Counted from the first letter of the stretch, positions 8,695 to 17,282 are shown. The stretch: 64,000 nucleotides of DNA from Paenirhizobium selenitireducens ATCC BAA-1503 (GCF_000518785.1 NZ_JAEG01000002.1:521620-585619); one strand, 5' to 3'. Program-made: numbers and translations. The notes: generated by a model not told the origin, from the letters alone.

Positions 8695-8795
8695 TCAATT
8701 TAACTTGTGTGCGATTACTTTGTGCACGATCTAAATACGCAAATGAAAGGCGAGCGTCAATAGCTTGCAAATAAATCGCACACAAATTAAATTGA
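8695..8795. promoter_or_regulatory. long divergent operator for the OhrR-like regulator
   Basis: Two nearly identical arms of about 23 bp face each other here. The left arm (8695-8717) starts TCAATTTAACTTGTGTGCG. The right arm (8772-8795) is almost its reverse complement, starting TAAATCGCACACAAATTAAA. They flank about 54 bp of AT-rich DNA between the hydrolase and regulator starts. Each divergent promoter therefore has one copy, as expected for a MarR/OhrR dimer that represses both directions. Confidence 0.6.
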
Positions 8796-8814
8796 TGGAG
8801 ATCAGGAGACCATC

Positions 8815-9273
8815 ATGCGCCAGAAGCCCGCCCCCGATATCCCCACTCACCCGGACGTCGACGAAATGCTGTGCTTTTCCATCTATTCCGCCGGGCACGC
8901 CTTCAATCAGCTCTATCGCCCATTGCTGGATGCGATCGGCCTCACCTATCCGCAATATCTGGTGATGGTAGCGCTGTGGAACCGCGACGGCCGCACGGTC
9001 AAGGAGCTGGGAGAAACGCTGTTTCTCGATTCCAGCACGCTGACGCCGCTTTTGAAGCGGCTGGAGGCGGCCGGCCTGCTGACCCGCACCCGCAATCCGC
9101 AGGACGAGCGGCAGGTATTGCTTCATGTGAGCGAAAAAGGCCGCGCCCTGCAGCAGGAAGCCGCCCCCGTGGCGCGCTGCGTCGGAGACGCCGTCGGCCT
9201 CGATGTCGACACGGTCAAGACGATCCGGACCGCGATCGACGCCATCCGCGACAGCCTGCACAAGCGCGCCTAG
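8815..9273 (+). CDS. MarR-family regulator, OhrR-like
   Basis: A 152-residue winged-helix regulator. [23 protein letters not shown] near the N-terminus aligns with the peroxide-sensing helix of OhrR, with the reactive Cys in the LCF context. [33 protein letters not shown] and the wing [10 protein letters not shown] match MarR domains. An organic-hydroperoxide sensor is therefore likely, although no ohr gene is adjacent. The regulated partners appear to be the two divergent alpha/beta hydrolases. It ends at an excellent bidirectional terminator. Confidence 0.87.
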   Translation: MRQKPAPDIPTHPDVDEMLCFSIYSAGHAFNQLYRPLLDAIGLTYPQYLVMVALWNRDGRTVKELGETLFLDSSTLTPLLKRLEAAGLLTRTRNPQDERQVLLHVSEKGRALQQEAAPVARCVGDAVGLDVDTVKTIRTAIDAIRDSLHKRA

Positions 9274-9305
9274 AAGGGCCGCACGCGAAAGCGTCGACGC
9301 AAAAA

Positions 9306-9342
9306 CGCCCCCTGTCCCGGAAGACAGGAGGCGCCTCGTTTT
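9306..9342. terminator. bidirectional intrinsic terminator
   Basis: An 11-bp stem (CGCCCCCTGTC with GACAGGAGGCG, one mismatch) has a 6-base loop. It is followed by CCTCGTTTT on the plus strand and by TTTTT directly on the minus strand. It ends both the OhrR-like gene and the convergent ETF-QO gene. Confidence 0.8.
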
Positions 9343-9369
9343 CTGAACGACCGCCAGGGGCGGACGCTC

Positions 9370-11031
9370 TTACATGTTCGGGTAAACCGGACCTTCGGCA
9401 CCCTGCGGCGGGACCCAGTTGATATTCTGGTTCGGGTCCTTGATGTCGCAGGTCTTGCAGTGGACGCAGTTCTGCGCGTTGATCACGTAGACCTGCTCAC
9501 CATCCTTCTCCACCCATTCATAGACGCCGGCCGGGCAGTAGCGGGTCGAGGGACCGGCGAAGACGCCGAGTTCCGAGCGCTTCTGCAGGTCCATATCCTT
9601 GACCTGGAGATGGACCGGCTGATCCTCTTCATGATTGGTGTTGGACAGGAACACCGACGACAGGCGGTCGAAGGTCAAGACGCCATCCGGCTTCGGATAG
9701 GCGATCGGCTTGTGTTTTGCCGCCGGCTCCAGCGAGGCCGCATCGGTCTTGCCGTGCTTCAGCGTGAAGGGTGAGGTTCCGAAGATCTGGTTGATCCACA
9801 TGTCGAGGCCGCCCAGGCCCACGCCGAGTGCGGTGCCGAGCTTCGACCACAGCGGCTTGACGTTGCGCACGCGCTTCAGGTCCGTACCGATATCGGTCGA
9901 ACGCCATCCGTTCTCGATCTCGACCGGCTCGTCATTGGCGCGGCCGCTCGCGATGGCTTCGGCGATCTTGTCGGCCGCCAGCATGCCGGACAGCACGGCA
10001 TTGTGGCTGCCCTTGATGCGCGGCACGTTGACGAAGCCGGCGGAACAGCCGATCAGCGCGCCGCCCGGGAAGGAGAGCTTCGGCACCGACTGGTAGCCGC
10101 CTTCGGTGATGGCGCGCGCGCCATAGGACAGGCGCTTGGCACCCTCGAAGGTCGGCGCGATCCGCGGGTGGGTCTTGAAGCGCTGGAACTCCTCGAACGG
10201 GAAGAGATAGGGGTTCTTGTAGTTCAGGTGAACAACGAAGCCGACCGCGACCAGATTGTCTTCCAGGTGATAGAGGAAGGAACCGCCGCCGGTCTTCATG
10301 TCGAGTGGCCAGCCGAACGAGTGCTGCACCAGGCCTTGGCGGTGGTGCTCGGGCTTCACCTGCCACAGTTCCTTCAGGCCGATGCCGAACTTCTGCGGCT
10401 CGCGATCCTTGGACAGGTCGAATTTGGCGATCAGTTGCTTGGCGAGCGAACCGCGCACGCCTTCGCCGATCAGCACATATTTGCCGAGCAGTTCCATGCC
10501 GCGGGTGTAGTTCGGGCCTGGCTCGCCGTTCTTCTCGATACCCATGTCGCCGGTGGCGACTCCGATCACGGCACCCTGGTCGTTATAGAGCAGTTCGGTC
10601 GCGGCAAAGCCCGGATAGATCTCGACACCCAGCGCCTCGGCATGGGTGGCGAGCCAGCGACAGACATTGCCGAGCGAGACGATGTAATTGCCGTGATTGT
10701 TCATCAGCGGCGGCATGAAGGCGTTGGGCAGGCGGATCGAGCCGGCAGGCCCGAGGAACAGGAACTGGTCGTCCTTGACCTCGGTCTTGAACGGATGGTC
10801 GGCATCCTCGCGCCAGTCGGGCAGCAGCTTGTCGACACCGATCGGATCGACCACGGCGCCCGACAGGATGTGCGCGCCGACTTCCGAGCCCTTCTCGAGC
10901 ACGACGACGGTGAGGTCCGGATTGACCTGTTTCAGGCGGATCGCCGCCGACAGACCGGCAGGGCCGGCCCCGACGATCACCACGTCGAATTCCATGCTCT
11001 CGCGTTCGGGCAGTTCCATTTGCTCGCTCAT
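9370..11031 (-). CDS. electron transfer flavoprotein-ubiquinone oxidoreductase
   Basis: A 553-residue membrane-associated iron-sulfur flavoprotein that passes electrons from ETF (fatty acid and branched-chain amino acid oxidation) to ubiquinone. The FAD dinucleotide motif is VVIVGAGPAGLSAAIRLK near residue 20. The C-terminus carries the 4Fe-4S cluster ligands YCPAGVYEW and NAQNCVHCKTCDIKDP, with the typical ending NWVPPQGAEGPVYPNM. Length and both cofactor sites match the family. GGAGAG precedes the ATG. A LiuR-like palindrome about 140 bp upstream fits control with branched-chain amino acid catabolism. Confidence 0.96.
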   Translation of the reverse strand: MSEQMELPERESMEFDVVIVGAGPAGLSAAIRLKQVNPDLTVVVLEKGSEVGAHILSGAVVDPIGVDKLLPDWREDADHPFKTEVKDDQFLFLGPAGSIRLPNAFMPPLMNNHGNYIVSLGNVCRWLATHAEALGVEIYPGFAATELLYNDQGAVIGVATGDMGIEKNGEPGPNYTRGMELLGKYVLIGEGVRGSLAKQLIAKFDLSKDREPQKFGIGLKELWQVKPEHHRQGLVQHSFGWPLDMKTGGGSFLYHLEDNLVAVGFVVHLNYKNPYLFPFEEFQRFKTHPRIAPTFEGAKRLSYGARAITEGGYQSVPKLSFPGGALIGCSAGFVNVPRIKGSHNAVLSGMLAADKIAEAIASGRANDEPVEIENGWRSTDIGTDLKRVRNVKPLWSKLGTALGVGLGGLDMWINQIFGTSPFTLKHGKTDAASLEPAAKHKPIAYPKPDGVLTFDRLSSVFLSNTNHEEDQPVHLQVKDMDLQKRSELGVFAGPSTRYCPAGVYEWVEKDGEQVYVINAQNCVHCKTCDIKDPNQNINWVPPQGAEGPVYPNM

Positions 11032-11334
11032 CGTCTCTCTCCGCTCGGCCGATCCCAGTCTTCGGCTTCTTCCTTGTCAAAACACAAGCGCCCTGTCGAG
11101 CCGCAATGCGACACGCAGTGGCTCGAAATAAAGGCTGGGCGACATTCCCGATCAGAATATCTAACGCTTACGTTAACGTCAATCTTTCGTCCGGGGCGGA
11201 GCGCCCTGGGCCGATTTGCCGCGACCAATTGGATCCGCCCCTTACTGGGTGATTGTCGGAGAGACCGCCGCGCACTAAACATCGCCCGAAAGGGCTCGAA
11301 CCGCGCGACGCCCGACCAGACAGGACAAGCACGA
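11032..11334. other. divergent intergenic region ETF-QO / FAD dehydrogenase
   Basis: About 300 bp without a gene separate the divergent ETF-QO and FAD-linked dehydrogenase genes. The middle, around 11155-11190, is AT-richer and holds a LiuR-like palindrome at 11168-11182. I see no small ORF or structured RNA here. Confidence 0.5.
11168..11182. promoter_or_regulatory. LiuR-like palindrome upstream of ETF-QO
   Basis: TTACGTTAACGTCAA contains the perfect 10-bp palindrome ACGTTAACGT. MerR-family LiuR regulators of branched-chain amino acid and acyl-CoA catabolism are reported to use sites of this kind in proteobacteria (recalled, not checked), and ETF-QO genes are known members of such regulons. 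The site is shared with the divergent dehydrogenase. Confidence 0.45.
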
Positions 11335-12744
11335 ATGGCCCACGAACCAGGCACCCGGTTCACCGCGACGCAACTGCTGGAACGGCTCTCCGGCCTGCAT
11401 CCCGACCTCGTCATCCTGGGTCCGGCGGACCTCAAAGGCCGGCACCCGGGCGAGCATGCCGACAATTTCGCCGGCGGCGTGATGGCGCAACCCGGCTCGA
11501 CCGCGGCAGCGGCGGCGCTGGTGTCGTGGTGCGCCGCGCATGACGTCGCCATCGTGCCGCAGGGCGGGCTGACCGGGCTCGTCGGCGGCAATGTCAGCCA
11601 TGCCGGCGAGGTGATCCTGTCGTCCGCCCGGCTCAACCGCATCGTTGCCATCCATCCGGAGGAAATGACGGTGACCGTCGAGGCCGGGGTGCCGCTCGAG
11701 ACCCTGCAGCAGGCGATCGCCGCCCATGGCCTGACGACCGGTATCGACCTCGGCTCGCGCGGCTCGGCCACCATCGGCGGCATGGTCTCGACCAATGCCG
11801 GCGGCATTCTCGCCTTCCGCAACGGGGTGATGCGCCACCAGGTGCTCGGCCTCGAGGCGGTGCTGCCGTCCGGCGCCGTCTTTTCCGACCTCACCCGCGT
11901 GGTCAAGGTCTCGGCCGGGCCGGACCTCAAGCATCTGTTCATCGGCGGCGAAGGCGCCTTCGGCTTCGTCACCCAGGTGGTGCTGAAACTGGAGCCGCAG
12001 CGGCCCGCCCGCGCCACCGCCTTTCTCGGCGTGGCCGATGCAGCCTCGGCGCTCTCCGTCATCCGTCATTTTCGCAGCCTCTCCTCCGTGACGCTCGAAG
12101 GCGCGGAAATGATGTGGCCGCGCTACATCCGCGACGGCGCGGCGCTCAAGGGTTTCGATCTCTCCTGGCTCGAACAGGATGCCGCGGCCCTGCTGATCGA
12201 GGTCTCGGCGGAAACGGTCGAGGCGGCGGCGGCGGCCCTGGAAGAGGGACTTGAAACGCTCTGGGAACCGGTCGGCCTCAAGGGCGGCGTGATCGCCCAG
12301 TCGCTCGACCAGGCGCGCCGGTTCTGGGACATTCGCGAGGATTCGGGCTTCTACTACCCGGCGATCCCCGACGCTCCCTCCTTCGACATCTCCGTGCCGC
12401 CGACCTATCTCGACACCTATGTCGCCGGCCTCGACGCCCGGCTGAAGGCGATCGATCCGACCTTTGAGGCCTATGTCTACGGCCATATCGCCGACGGCAA
12501 CCTGCATCTCACCCTGATCAAGCACGGCCCGCTGCCGGAGGCGGAACTTCTGGCCGTGGAAAATGCGATCTACACCGGCATCCGCGAAGCCGGCGGCTCC
12601 TTTTCCGCCGAACACGGCGTCGGAACCGAAAAGCGCCATGCCTACGAGACCTTCGGCTCGCCGGAAAAGCAGGCGCTCGCCCGCTTGATCAAGCAGGCGA
12701 TCGATCCGAAGGGCTTGTTCAATCCGGGCAAGGTGCCGTTTTGA
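11335..12744 (+). CDS. FAD-linked 2-hydroxyacid dehydrogenase (D-2-hydroxyglutarate/D-lactate/GlcD type)
   Basis: A 469-residue FAD-binding oxidoreductase of the VAO/PCMH superfamily. The FAD_binding_4 domain includes IVPQGGLTGLVGGN and GSRGSATIGGMVSTNAGG. The C-terminal FAD-oxidase domain includes YGHIADGNLHLTL (metal-binding His) and FSAEHGVGTEKR near the end. These suit D-2-hydroxyglutarate, D-lactate or glycolate dehydrogenases; the substrate is not decided by sequence. Electrons from several such enzymes go to ETF and ETF-QO, which is the divergent neighbour. The start at 11335 has AGGA upstream; the longer open frame from 10003 is antisense to ETF-QO. Confidence 0.9.
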   Translation: MAHEPGTRFTATQLLERLSGLHPDLVILGPADLKGRHPGEHADNFAGGVMAQPGSTAAAAALVSWCAAHDVAIVPQGGLTGLVGGNVSHAGEVILSSARLNRIVAIHPEEMTVTVEAGVPLETLQQAIAAHGLTTGIDLGSRGSATIGGMVSTNAGGILAFRNGVMRHQVLGLEAVLPSGAVFSDLTRVVKVSAGPDLKHLFIGGEGAFGFVTQVVLKLEPQRPARATAFLGVADAASALSVIRHFRSLSSVTLEGAEMMWPRYIRDGAALKGFDLSWLEQDAAALLIEVSAETVEAAAAALEEGLETLWEPVGLKGGVIAQSLDQARRFWDIREDSGFYYPAIPDAPSFDISVPPTYLDTYVAGLDARLKAIDPTFEAYVYGHIADGNLHLTLIKHGPLPEAELLAVENAIYTGIREAGGSFSAEHGVGTEKRHAYETFGSPEKQALARLIKQAIDPKGLFNPGKVPF

Positions 12745-12889
12745 ATTCGCATGCAGATCTGGCCGTTGCAGGCAAATAGCTGTCCTTTGTGCGTTGGCGC
12801 GCCAAGCCGGCGACTGGCAATCATGGGTCATGGGACGAGATGTCGCCGGCACCTCTCCCCATCGACGCCAGATAGAGAAAGGCCTGCCC

Positions 12890-13192
12890 ATGCTGATCGC
12901 CCATGTTCGGTTCCGCGTCGTCGAAGAGGATCGCCAAAAGGCGCTCGACGCCCTGATGGCGAACGCCGCCGCCATCCGCGCCATGAAGGGTTGCCTGGCC
13001 TTTGTTCCATTCCTCGATCCGACCGACCGGCAGGGCCTTGGCGTGCTGCACGAATGGCAAAGCGGTGAAGACTTTGCGGCCTATGCCGCCTCGCCCGCAT
13101 TTGTCGAAACCGCCTCGATCCTGCGTCCCCTGATGACGGCGGCCCCGGTCAGCCGTCGCTTTGACGCGAGGCTGATCGAGACGGTAAACTGA
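12890..13192 (+). CDS. antibiotic biosynthesis monooxygenase (ABM) domain protein
   Basis: A 100-residue single-domain protein with the ferredoxin-like ABM fold: MLIAHVRFRVVEEDRQKAL, MKGCLAFVPFLDP, LGVLHEWQSGEDFAAYAASPAF. Such small cofactor-free monooxygenases oxidise quinol-type substrates or act as quinone-stress proteins. The start follows GAGAAAGG by a few bases. It is 4 bp upstream of an AraC-type regulator on the same strand and almost certainly shares its mRNA. Confidence 0.85.
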   Translation: MLIAHVRFRVVEEDRQKALDALMANAAAIRAMKGCLAFVPFLDPTDRQGLGVLHEWQSGEDFAAYAASPAFVETASILRPLMTAAPVSRRFDARLIETVN

Positions 13193-13196
13193 ACGT

Positions 13197-13949
13197 ATGA
13201 AACCGGACGCCTATTGTTTTCACCAGAGTTTCGAGCCCGCAGGCCCCTCCGAATTCCGGATGGACCGGCACTATCTGCTCTATGCAATGGAAGGAACGAT
13301 CCGGCTGGAAGCGGATGGCCGGCGCTGGACGCTGCCGCCGGCCCGCGCGGCATTGATCGCTGCCGGCCATCCGGTCACGATTTCGATCCTGTCGCGGCTG
13401 ACCTCCGCATCGGTGCTCTACGCACCCAGTTTCGCGCCCCCTCCACCGCAGGTTCTGTCGGTATTCGATGTCTCGCCGCTGGCCCGCGAACTGATCGCCG
13501 AGTGCCGCCAATGGGGCCCCGAAGGCGGCGCGCTGTCGCCCTATGCGCAGAGGATCTTCGAAACGCTGGTGGCTGTCATCCTGAAGCTTGCGGAAACGCC
13601 GAGCCCTTGCGTGCTGCCCACACCGGCAAGCCCCGGCCTTGCCCGGGCGCTGGCACTGACGGAACAACTGGCTGATGGCACCCCCGTCTTTACCGAGATC
13701 GCCAAGGCCACAGGCCAGTCACCGCGCGCGCTGGCCCGCCGTTTCTCGGCCGAAATGGGGATGACCTGGCGCGAGGCGCTTCGGCGCATCCGCCTCATCC
13801 GCGCCGTCGAGGCGCTGGCCGGCGGCGACGCTCCGGTCACCGAGATCGCGCTTGGCGTCGGCTACACTTCGCTGTCGGCCTTCAATACCGCCTTCCGCGA
13901 CCTGATGGGCAAGAGCCCGCGCGAGTACCGCGCAACCTTCCGGGATTGA
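13197..13949 (+). CDS. AraC-family transcriptional regulator
   Basis: A 250-residue protein. A cupin-like sensor half (FRMDRHYLLYAMEGTIRLEA, PPARAALIAAGHPVTI) precedes a C-terminal pair of HTH motifs: FTEIAKATGQSPRALARRFS and VTEIALGVGYTSLSAFNTAF, ending KSPREYR. It follows the ABM gene by 4 bp, so the two are co-transcribed; it probably controls that unit. The effector is unknown. Confidence 0.87.
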   Translation: MKPDAYCFHQSFEPAGPSEFRMDRHYLLYAMEGTIRLEADGRRWTLPPARAALIAAGHPVTISILSRLTSASVLYAPSFAPPPPQVLSVFDVSPLARELIAECRQWGPEGGALSPYAQRIFETLVAVILKLAETPSPCVLPTPASPGLARALALTEQLADGTPVFTEIAKATGQSPRALARRFSAEMGMTWREALRRIRLIRAVEALAGGDAPVTEIALGVGYTSLSAFNTAFRDLMGKSPREYRATFRD

Positions 13950-14135
13950 ACAGGCGCGCCGGGACCACGGATGCCTTTGACCCGCGGCGCGGGGCTGACA
14001 AAGATGACCGCACAGCAAGGTACCCGAGCCTGCCCCCCGTCCCCCGCGCTTTTCCCTTCCCAAACCCGCAGGTCCCCCTATAACTTTGCCCAACTCCGCT
14101 TGCGGCGGACACAGGAACCAGGGAAGGAGACAAAC

Positions 14136-14924
14136 ATGGATCTCGGAATTTCAGGCAAGCGCGCCCTCGTGCTCGCCTCGTCGCGCGGCCTTGGCCTCGG
14201 CATTGCCCGGGCGCTGGCCGATGAGGGAGCGCATGTGCTGCTGTGCGGGCGCAGCGCCGACAAGCTGAAGGCCAATGCCGACGCCATCAATGCCGAGGGC
14301 CGGGGCAAGGCCGACTGGGTCGAGGCCGATCTGGCCGACAGCGGCTTCGTCGACACGATGCTCGCCGCCGTCCACCACAAGCTCGGCGGCATCGACATCC
14401 TCGTCAACAATACCGGCGGCCCGACGCCCGGCACGGCGGAGGAGATGACGGCGGAAAAGCTCTACAACTTCTTCCAGTCGATGGTGGTGCGCGTCATCAC
14501 GCTGACCAATGCGCTGCTGCCGCTGATGCAGACGCAGGGTTTTGGCCGCATCCTCACCGTCGCCTCGTCCGGCGTGTTCGAGCCGATCCCCAATCTGGCG
14601 CTGTCCAACACGCTGCGGGCGGCGCTCGTCGGCTGGAACAAGACGCTTGCGACCGAGGTCGCCTCCTATGGCGTCACCGCCAACATGCTGCTGCCCGGCC
14701 GCATCCACACCGACCGGATCGACGAGCTCGACGCCGCCAATGCCAAAAAGGCCGGAAAGTCGGTGGACGAGGTGCGCACCGCCTCGCTGAAGTCGATCCC
14801 GGCCGGCCGGCTCGGCACGGTGGAGGAATTCGGCGCCGCCGCCGCCTTCCTATGCTCGGCGCCCGCCTCCTATGTCACAGGCACGATGCTGCGCGTCGAC
14901 GGCGGAGCGGCCCGATCGATCTGA
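14136..14924 (+). CDS. SDR-family oxidoreductase with altered active site
   Basis: A 262-residue short-chain dehydrogenase-like protein. The cofactor motif is ASSRGLGLGIA, with DILVNNTGGPTPG and SYVTGTMLRVDGGA marking the fold. The normal catalytic Ser is present (TVASSGVFEPIPN), but the region that should hold Tyr-x3-Lys reads NLALSNTLRAAL, so Ser and Arg stand where Tyr and Lys are expected. Related proteins with this change are annotated as 3-oxoacyl-ACP reductases, and activity is uncertain. GGAAGGAG precedes the ATG. A clear terminator follows. Confidence 0.85.
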   Translation: MDLGISGKRALVLASSRGLGLGIARALADEGAHVLLCGRSADKLKANADAINAEGRGKADWVEADLADSGFVDTMLAAVHHKLGGIDILVNNTGGPTPGTAEEMTAEKLYNFFQSMVVRVITLTNALLPLMQTQGFGRILTVASSGVFEPIPNLALSNTLRAALVGWNKTLATEVASYGVTANMLLPGRIHTDRIDELDAANAKKAGKSVDEVRTASLKSIPAGRLGTVEEFGAAAAFLCSAPASYVTGTMLRVDGGAARSI

Positions 14925-14950
14925 CGGCTTGACACGGCCAGCGACCGACC

Positions 14951-14990
14951 GAAGACCCCGCAACGCTCTGTGCGTGCGGGGTCTTCCTTA
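14951..14990 (+). terminator. intrinsic terminator after the SDR gene
   Basis: A 12-bp perfect stem (GAAGACCCCGCA with TGCGGGGTCTTC) and a 12-base loop are followed by CTTATATT, 26 bp after the SDR stop. Confidence 0.75.
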
Positions 14991-15088
14991 TATTAACCTC
15001 CCCAGAACAGGCGGATGGATTTCGCTGGTGTCCCGCTCAGACTCGACTATAGTGGGTGCGACAAATTGTTCCATGGGAGGAGAGACTA

Positions 15089-15313
15089 TTGGGGCAGATT
15101 CGCCAACTTTTCACCGTCGTCGGCGCGTTGACGCTGCTGGTCGGCATTGCCTGGGTCGCCCACGGCACCGGCGTGCTGCGCCTGCCCGGCACCGACTTCA
15201 TGCCCAATGAAAGCGTGTGGACGATCAATGGCCTGCTCGTCGCCGTCTTCGGCCTGATCGTCTTCATCGGCGCACGCTGGTTCCTGCGCCGCGAACACCC
15301 ATCGGCGAACTGA
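15089..15313 (+). CDS. small two-helix membrane protein (paralogue 1)
   Basis: A 74-residue protein of unknown function. It has two hydrophobic segments, VVGALTLLVGIAWVAHG and GLLVAVFGLIVFIGARW, with a short loop containing PGTDFMPNESVWTING. A TTG start is chosen because GGGAGGAG lies at the right distance before it; no ATG fits. It is clearly paralogous to the next gene at 15393, sharing the GAL-VL-G--W--G-G pattern, an FM motif, a Trp before the second helix and a basic end. An intrinsic terminator follows. Confidence 0.7.
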   Translation: MGQIRQLFTVVGALTLLVGIAWVAHGTGVLRLPGTDFMPNESVWTINGLLVAVFGLIVFIGARWFLRREHPSAN

Positions 15314-15344
15314 CGGCCCTGGCTTGACTGCCTGACAAATCCGG

Positions 15345-15378
15345 CGACCGCGCCTCGCGCGGTCGTTTGTCTTTTTTT
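15345..15378 (+). terminator. intrinsic terminator between tandem small genes
   Basis: GACCGCG and CGCGGTC form a GC-rich stem around a short loop. They are followed by GTTTGTCTTTTTTT, a good rho-independent terminator 31 bp after the first small membrane gene. Confidence 0.75.
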
Positions 15379-15392
15379 GGGAAACAGACGCC

Positions 15393-15593
15393 ATGTCGAT
15401 GCAACGCATACTCACCCTTCTCGGCGCGCTTGCCGTGCTGATGGGCATGGTCTGGATCGGCCAGGGCAGCGGCACTTTCCCCTATCCGGCCTCCAGCTTC
15501 ATGATCGACCAGAGCCCGTGGATCGCCTATGGCGCCGGCCTCGCCCTCGTCGGCCTCGTGCTGATCGCCATCGCGCGGCGCTCGGGGCGATAG
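15393..15593 (+). CDS. small two-helix membrane protein (paralogue 2)
   Basis: A 66-residue protein of unknown function: MSMQRILTLLGALAVLMG, then GSGTFPYPASSFMIDQSPWI, then a second helix and the basic tail ARRSGR. Layout and residues match the upstream 74-residue protein, so the pair looks like a tandem duplication. GGGAAACAG precedes the ATG. The terminator between them suggests separate expression. Confidence 0.75.
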   Translation: MSMQRILTLLGALAVLMGMVWIGQGSGTFPYPASSFMIDQSPWIAYGAGLALVGLVLIAIARRSGR

Positions 15594-15959
15594 GTCGGCA
15601 CATACCGGCTCGGACGGGTGACTACCCCCTACCGACCTTCCTTCACAATACGATTGCTGAAGCTTGCGGCGCCGGTCTTGGAATGCCCTCTTCTCCCCAT
15701 CGGGGAGAAGTGCCGAGCACATGCGAGGCGATGAGGGGGGCGAAGCCATTTTACTCATATCCGATTCTCCCCCTCATCCGGCGCTACGCGCCACCTTCTC
15801 CCCGCTGGGGAGAAGAGGAACGAACACCGCTCGCCCCTTGCCTTCCCCCTCCCCTTCGTGGCAATAGGCGCCCTCTCCACTGCGGGCGCCTGGCGCCCTT
15901 ATTCACCTTCGGGCTCTGCCCGGCTTCAACAACCGACAAGACGACGAAGGAGCGCGGCG
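15594..15959. repeat. intergenic stretch with two palindromic repeat units
   Basis: No gene was found. Two repeat units lie at about 15689-15740 and 15766-15818. Each contains the inverted repeat CTTCTCCCC-N-GGGGAGAAG, with flanks of the form TGCCGAGC...GCGATGAGGGGG or CCCCTCATCCGGCGCTNCGCGCCACC. The same family recurs at about 17300, 17650, 42700, 50110, 60950-61430 and 63490, and resembles the mosaic palindromic elements of rhizobial chromosomes. Confidence 0.75.
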
Positions 15960-17282
15960 ATGGCTGAGGCGCTGGGGCTTGATTTCGGCACGACCAACAC
16001 GGTGATGGCGCTTTCCAATAGCGCAGGGGCCAATAGCGCGGGGGCCGACAGCGAGCGGACCACGCATTCGGTCAGCTTCACCTCGCCGGCCGGGGTGAGC
16101 GACAGCATGCGCACGGCGCTGTCCTTCATGAAGGACCGCAATCTCGGCGCGGGCGCGCTGAAGGTCGAGGCCGGACAGGCGGCGATCCGCGCCTTTATCG
16201 ACAATCCCGGCGACTGCCGCTTCCTGCAGTCGATCAAGACCTTCGCCGCCTCGGCACTGTTCCAGGGCACGCTGATCCATGCCCGGCGCTTCCAGTTCGA
16301 GGACCTGATGGAGGTCTTCCTCAAGCGCCTGGAAGCCTATGCCGGCGACGGCTGGCCGTCGGGCGCGAAACGCATCGTCGCCGGCCGGCCGGTGCATTTC
16401 GCCGGCGCAAACCCCGATCCGGAGCTGGCCATTACCCGCTACAATGCGGCGCTGACGCGTTTCGGCTTTCCGGAGATCCACTATGTCTACGAACCGGTGG
16501 CGGCTGCCTTCTACTTCGCCCAGCATTTGACGCAGGACGCGACCGTGCTGGTCGCCGACTTCGGCGGCGGCACGACCGACTATTCGCTGATCCGCTTCGA
16601 GACGAGCGGCGGCCGGCTTTCCGCCGTGCCGGTCGGCCATTCCGGTGTCGGCATAGCCGGCGACCAGTTCGACGCGCGCATCATCGAGCATCTGGTCGCG
16701 CCGGAAATCGGCAAGGGCAGCCAGTTCAAGAGTTTTGACAAGGTGCTCGACGTGCCGAGCAATTACTACACCAGCTTCTCGCGCTGGAACCAGCTGTCGG
16801 TGTTCAAGTCCTCGCGCGAATATGCCGACCTGAAATCGCTGGTGCGCCAGAGCCTTGAGCCGGACAAGCTGGAACTGTTCATCGATCTGGTCGAGCATGA
16901 CGAGGGCTATCCGCTCTACCAGGCGGTCTCGGCCACCAAGATGGCGCTGTCCTCGACCGAGGAAGCCGAATTCCGCTTCTCGCCGCTCGGACGGGCCGGC
17001 GAGAAGACGGTCAAGCGCGCCGAATTCGAAAGCTGGATCGCCGACGACCTCGCCCGCATCGAAGGCGCTCTCGACGAGGTGCTGACCACCACCAACACGG
17101 CGCCGGGCACAATCGACAAGGTCTTCCTCACCGGCGGCACCTCCTTCGTTCCGGCGGTGCGAAAGATCTTCACCGACCGCTTCGACGCAAGCCGCATCGA
17201 GACCGGCGGCGAACTCGTCTCCATCGCCCACGGCCTGGCGCTGATCGGCGAACGCGACGACATCGCCCAATGGGTGGCGTGA
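15960..17282 (+). CDS. YegD-like Hsp70-family protein
   Basis: A 440-residue actin-fold ATPase. The phosphate-1 motif LGLDFGTTNTVMAL is at the N-terminus, phosphate-2 VLVADFGGGTTDYSLIRF is in the middle, and the adenosine motif VFLTGGTSFVPAVRKIF is near the end. Length and the lack of a separate substrate-binding/lid domain fit the YegD branch of Hsp70 proteins, whose clients are unknown, rather than DnaK. The ATG follows GAGCGCGGCG, a weak ribosome site. No DnaJ or GrpE gene is adjacent. Confidence 0.87.
   Translation: MAEALGLDFGTTNTVMALSNSAGANSAGADSERTTHSVSFTSPAGVSDSMRTALSFMKDRNLGAGALKVEAGQAAIRAFIDNPGDCRFLQSIKTFAASALFQGTLIHARRFQFEDLMEVFLKRLEAYAGDGWPSGAKRIVAGRPVHFAGANPDPELAITRYNAALTRFGFPEIHYVYEPVAAAFYFAQHLTQDATVLVADFGGGTTDYSLIRFETSGGRLSAVPVGHSGVGIAGDQFDARIIEHLVAPEIGKGSQFKSFDKVLDVPSNYYTSFSRWNQLSVFKSSREYADLKSLVRQSLEPDKLELFIDLVEHDEGYPLYQAVSATKMALSSTEEAEFRFSPLGRAGEKTVKRAEFESWIADDLARIEGALDEVLTTTNTAPGTIDKVFLTGGTSFVPAVRKIFTDRFDASRIETGGELVSIAHGLALIGERDDIAQWVA

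Noticed and set aside
15056..15088. A longer N-terminus for the first small membrane protein, from GTG at 15056
   Set aside because: The ribosome site GGGAGGAG lies inside this stretch and correctly precedes the TTG at 15089.
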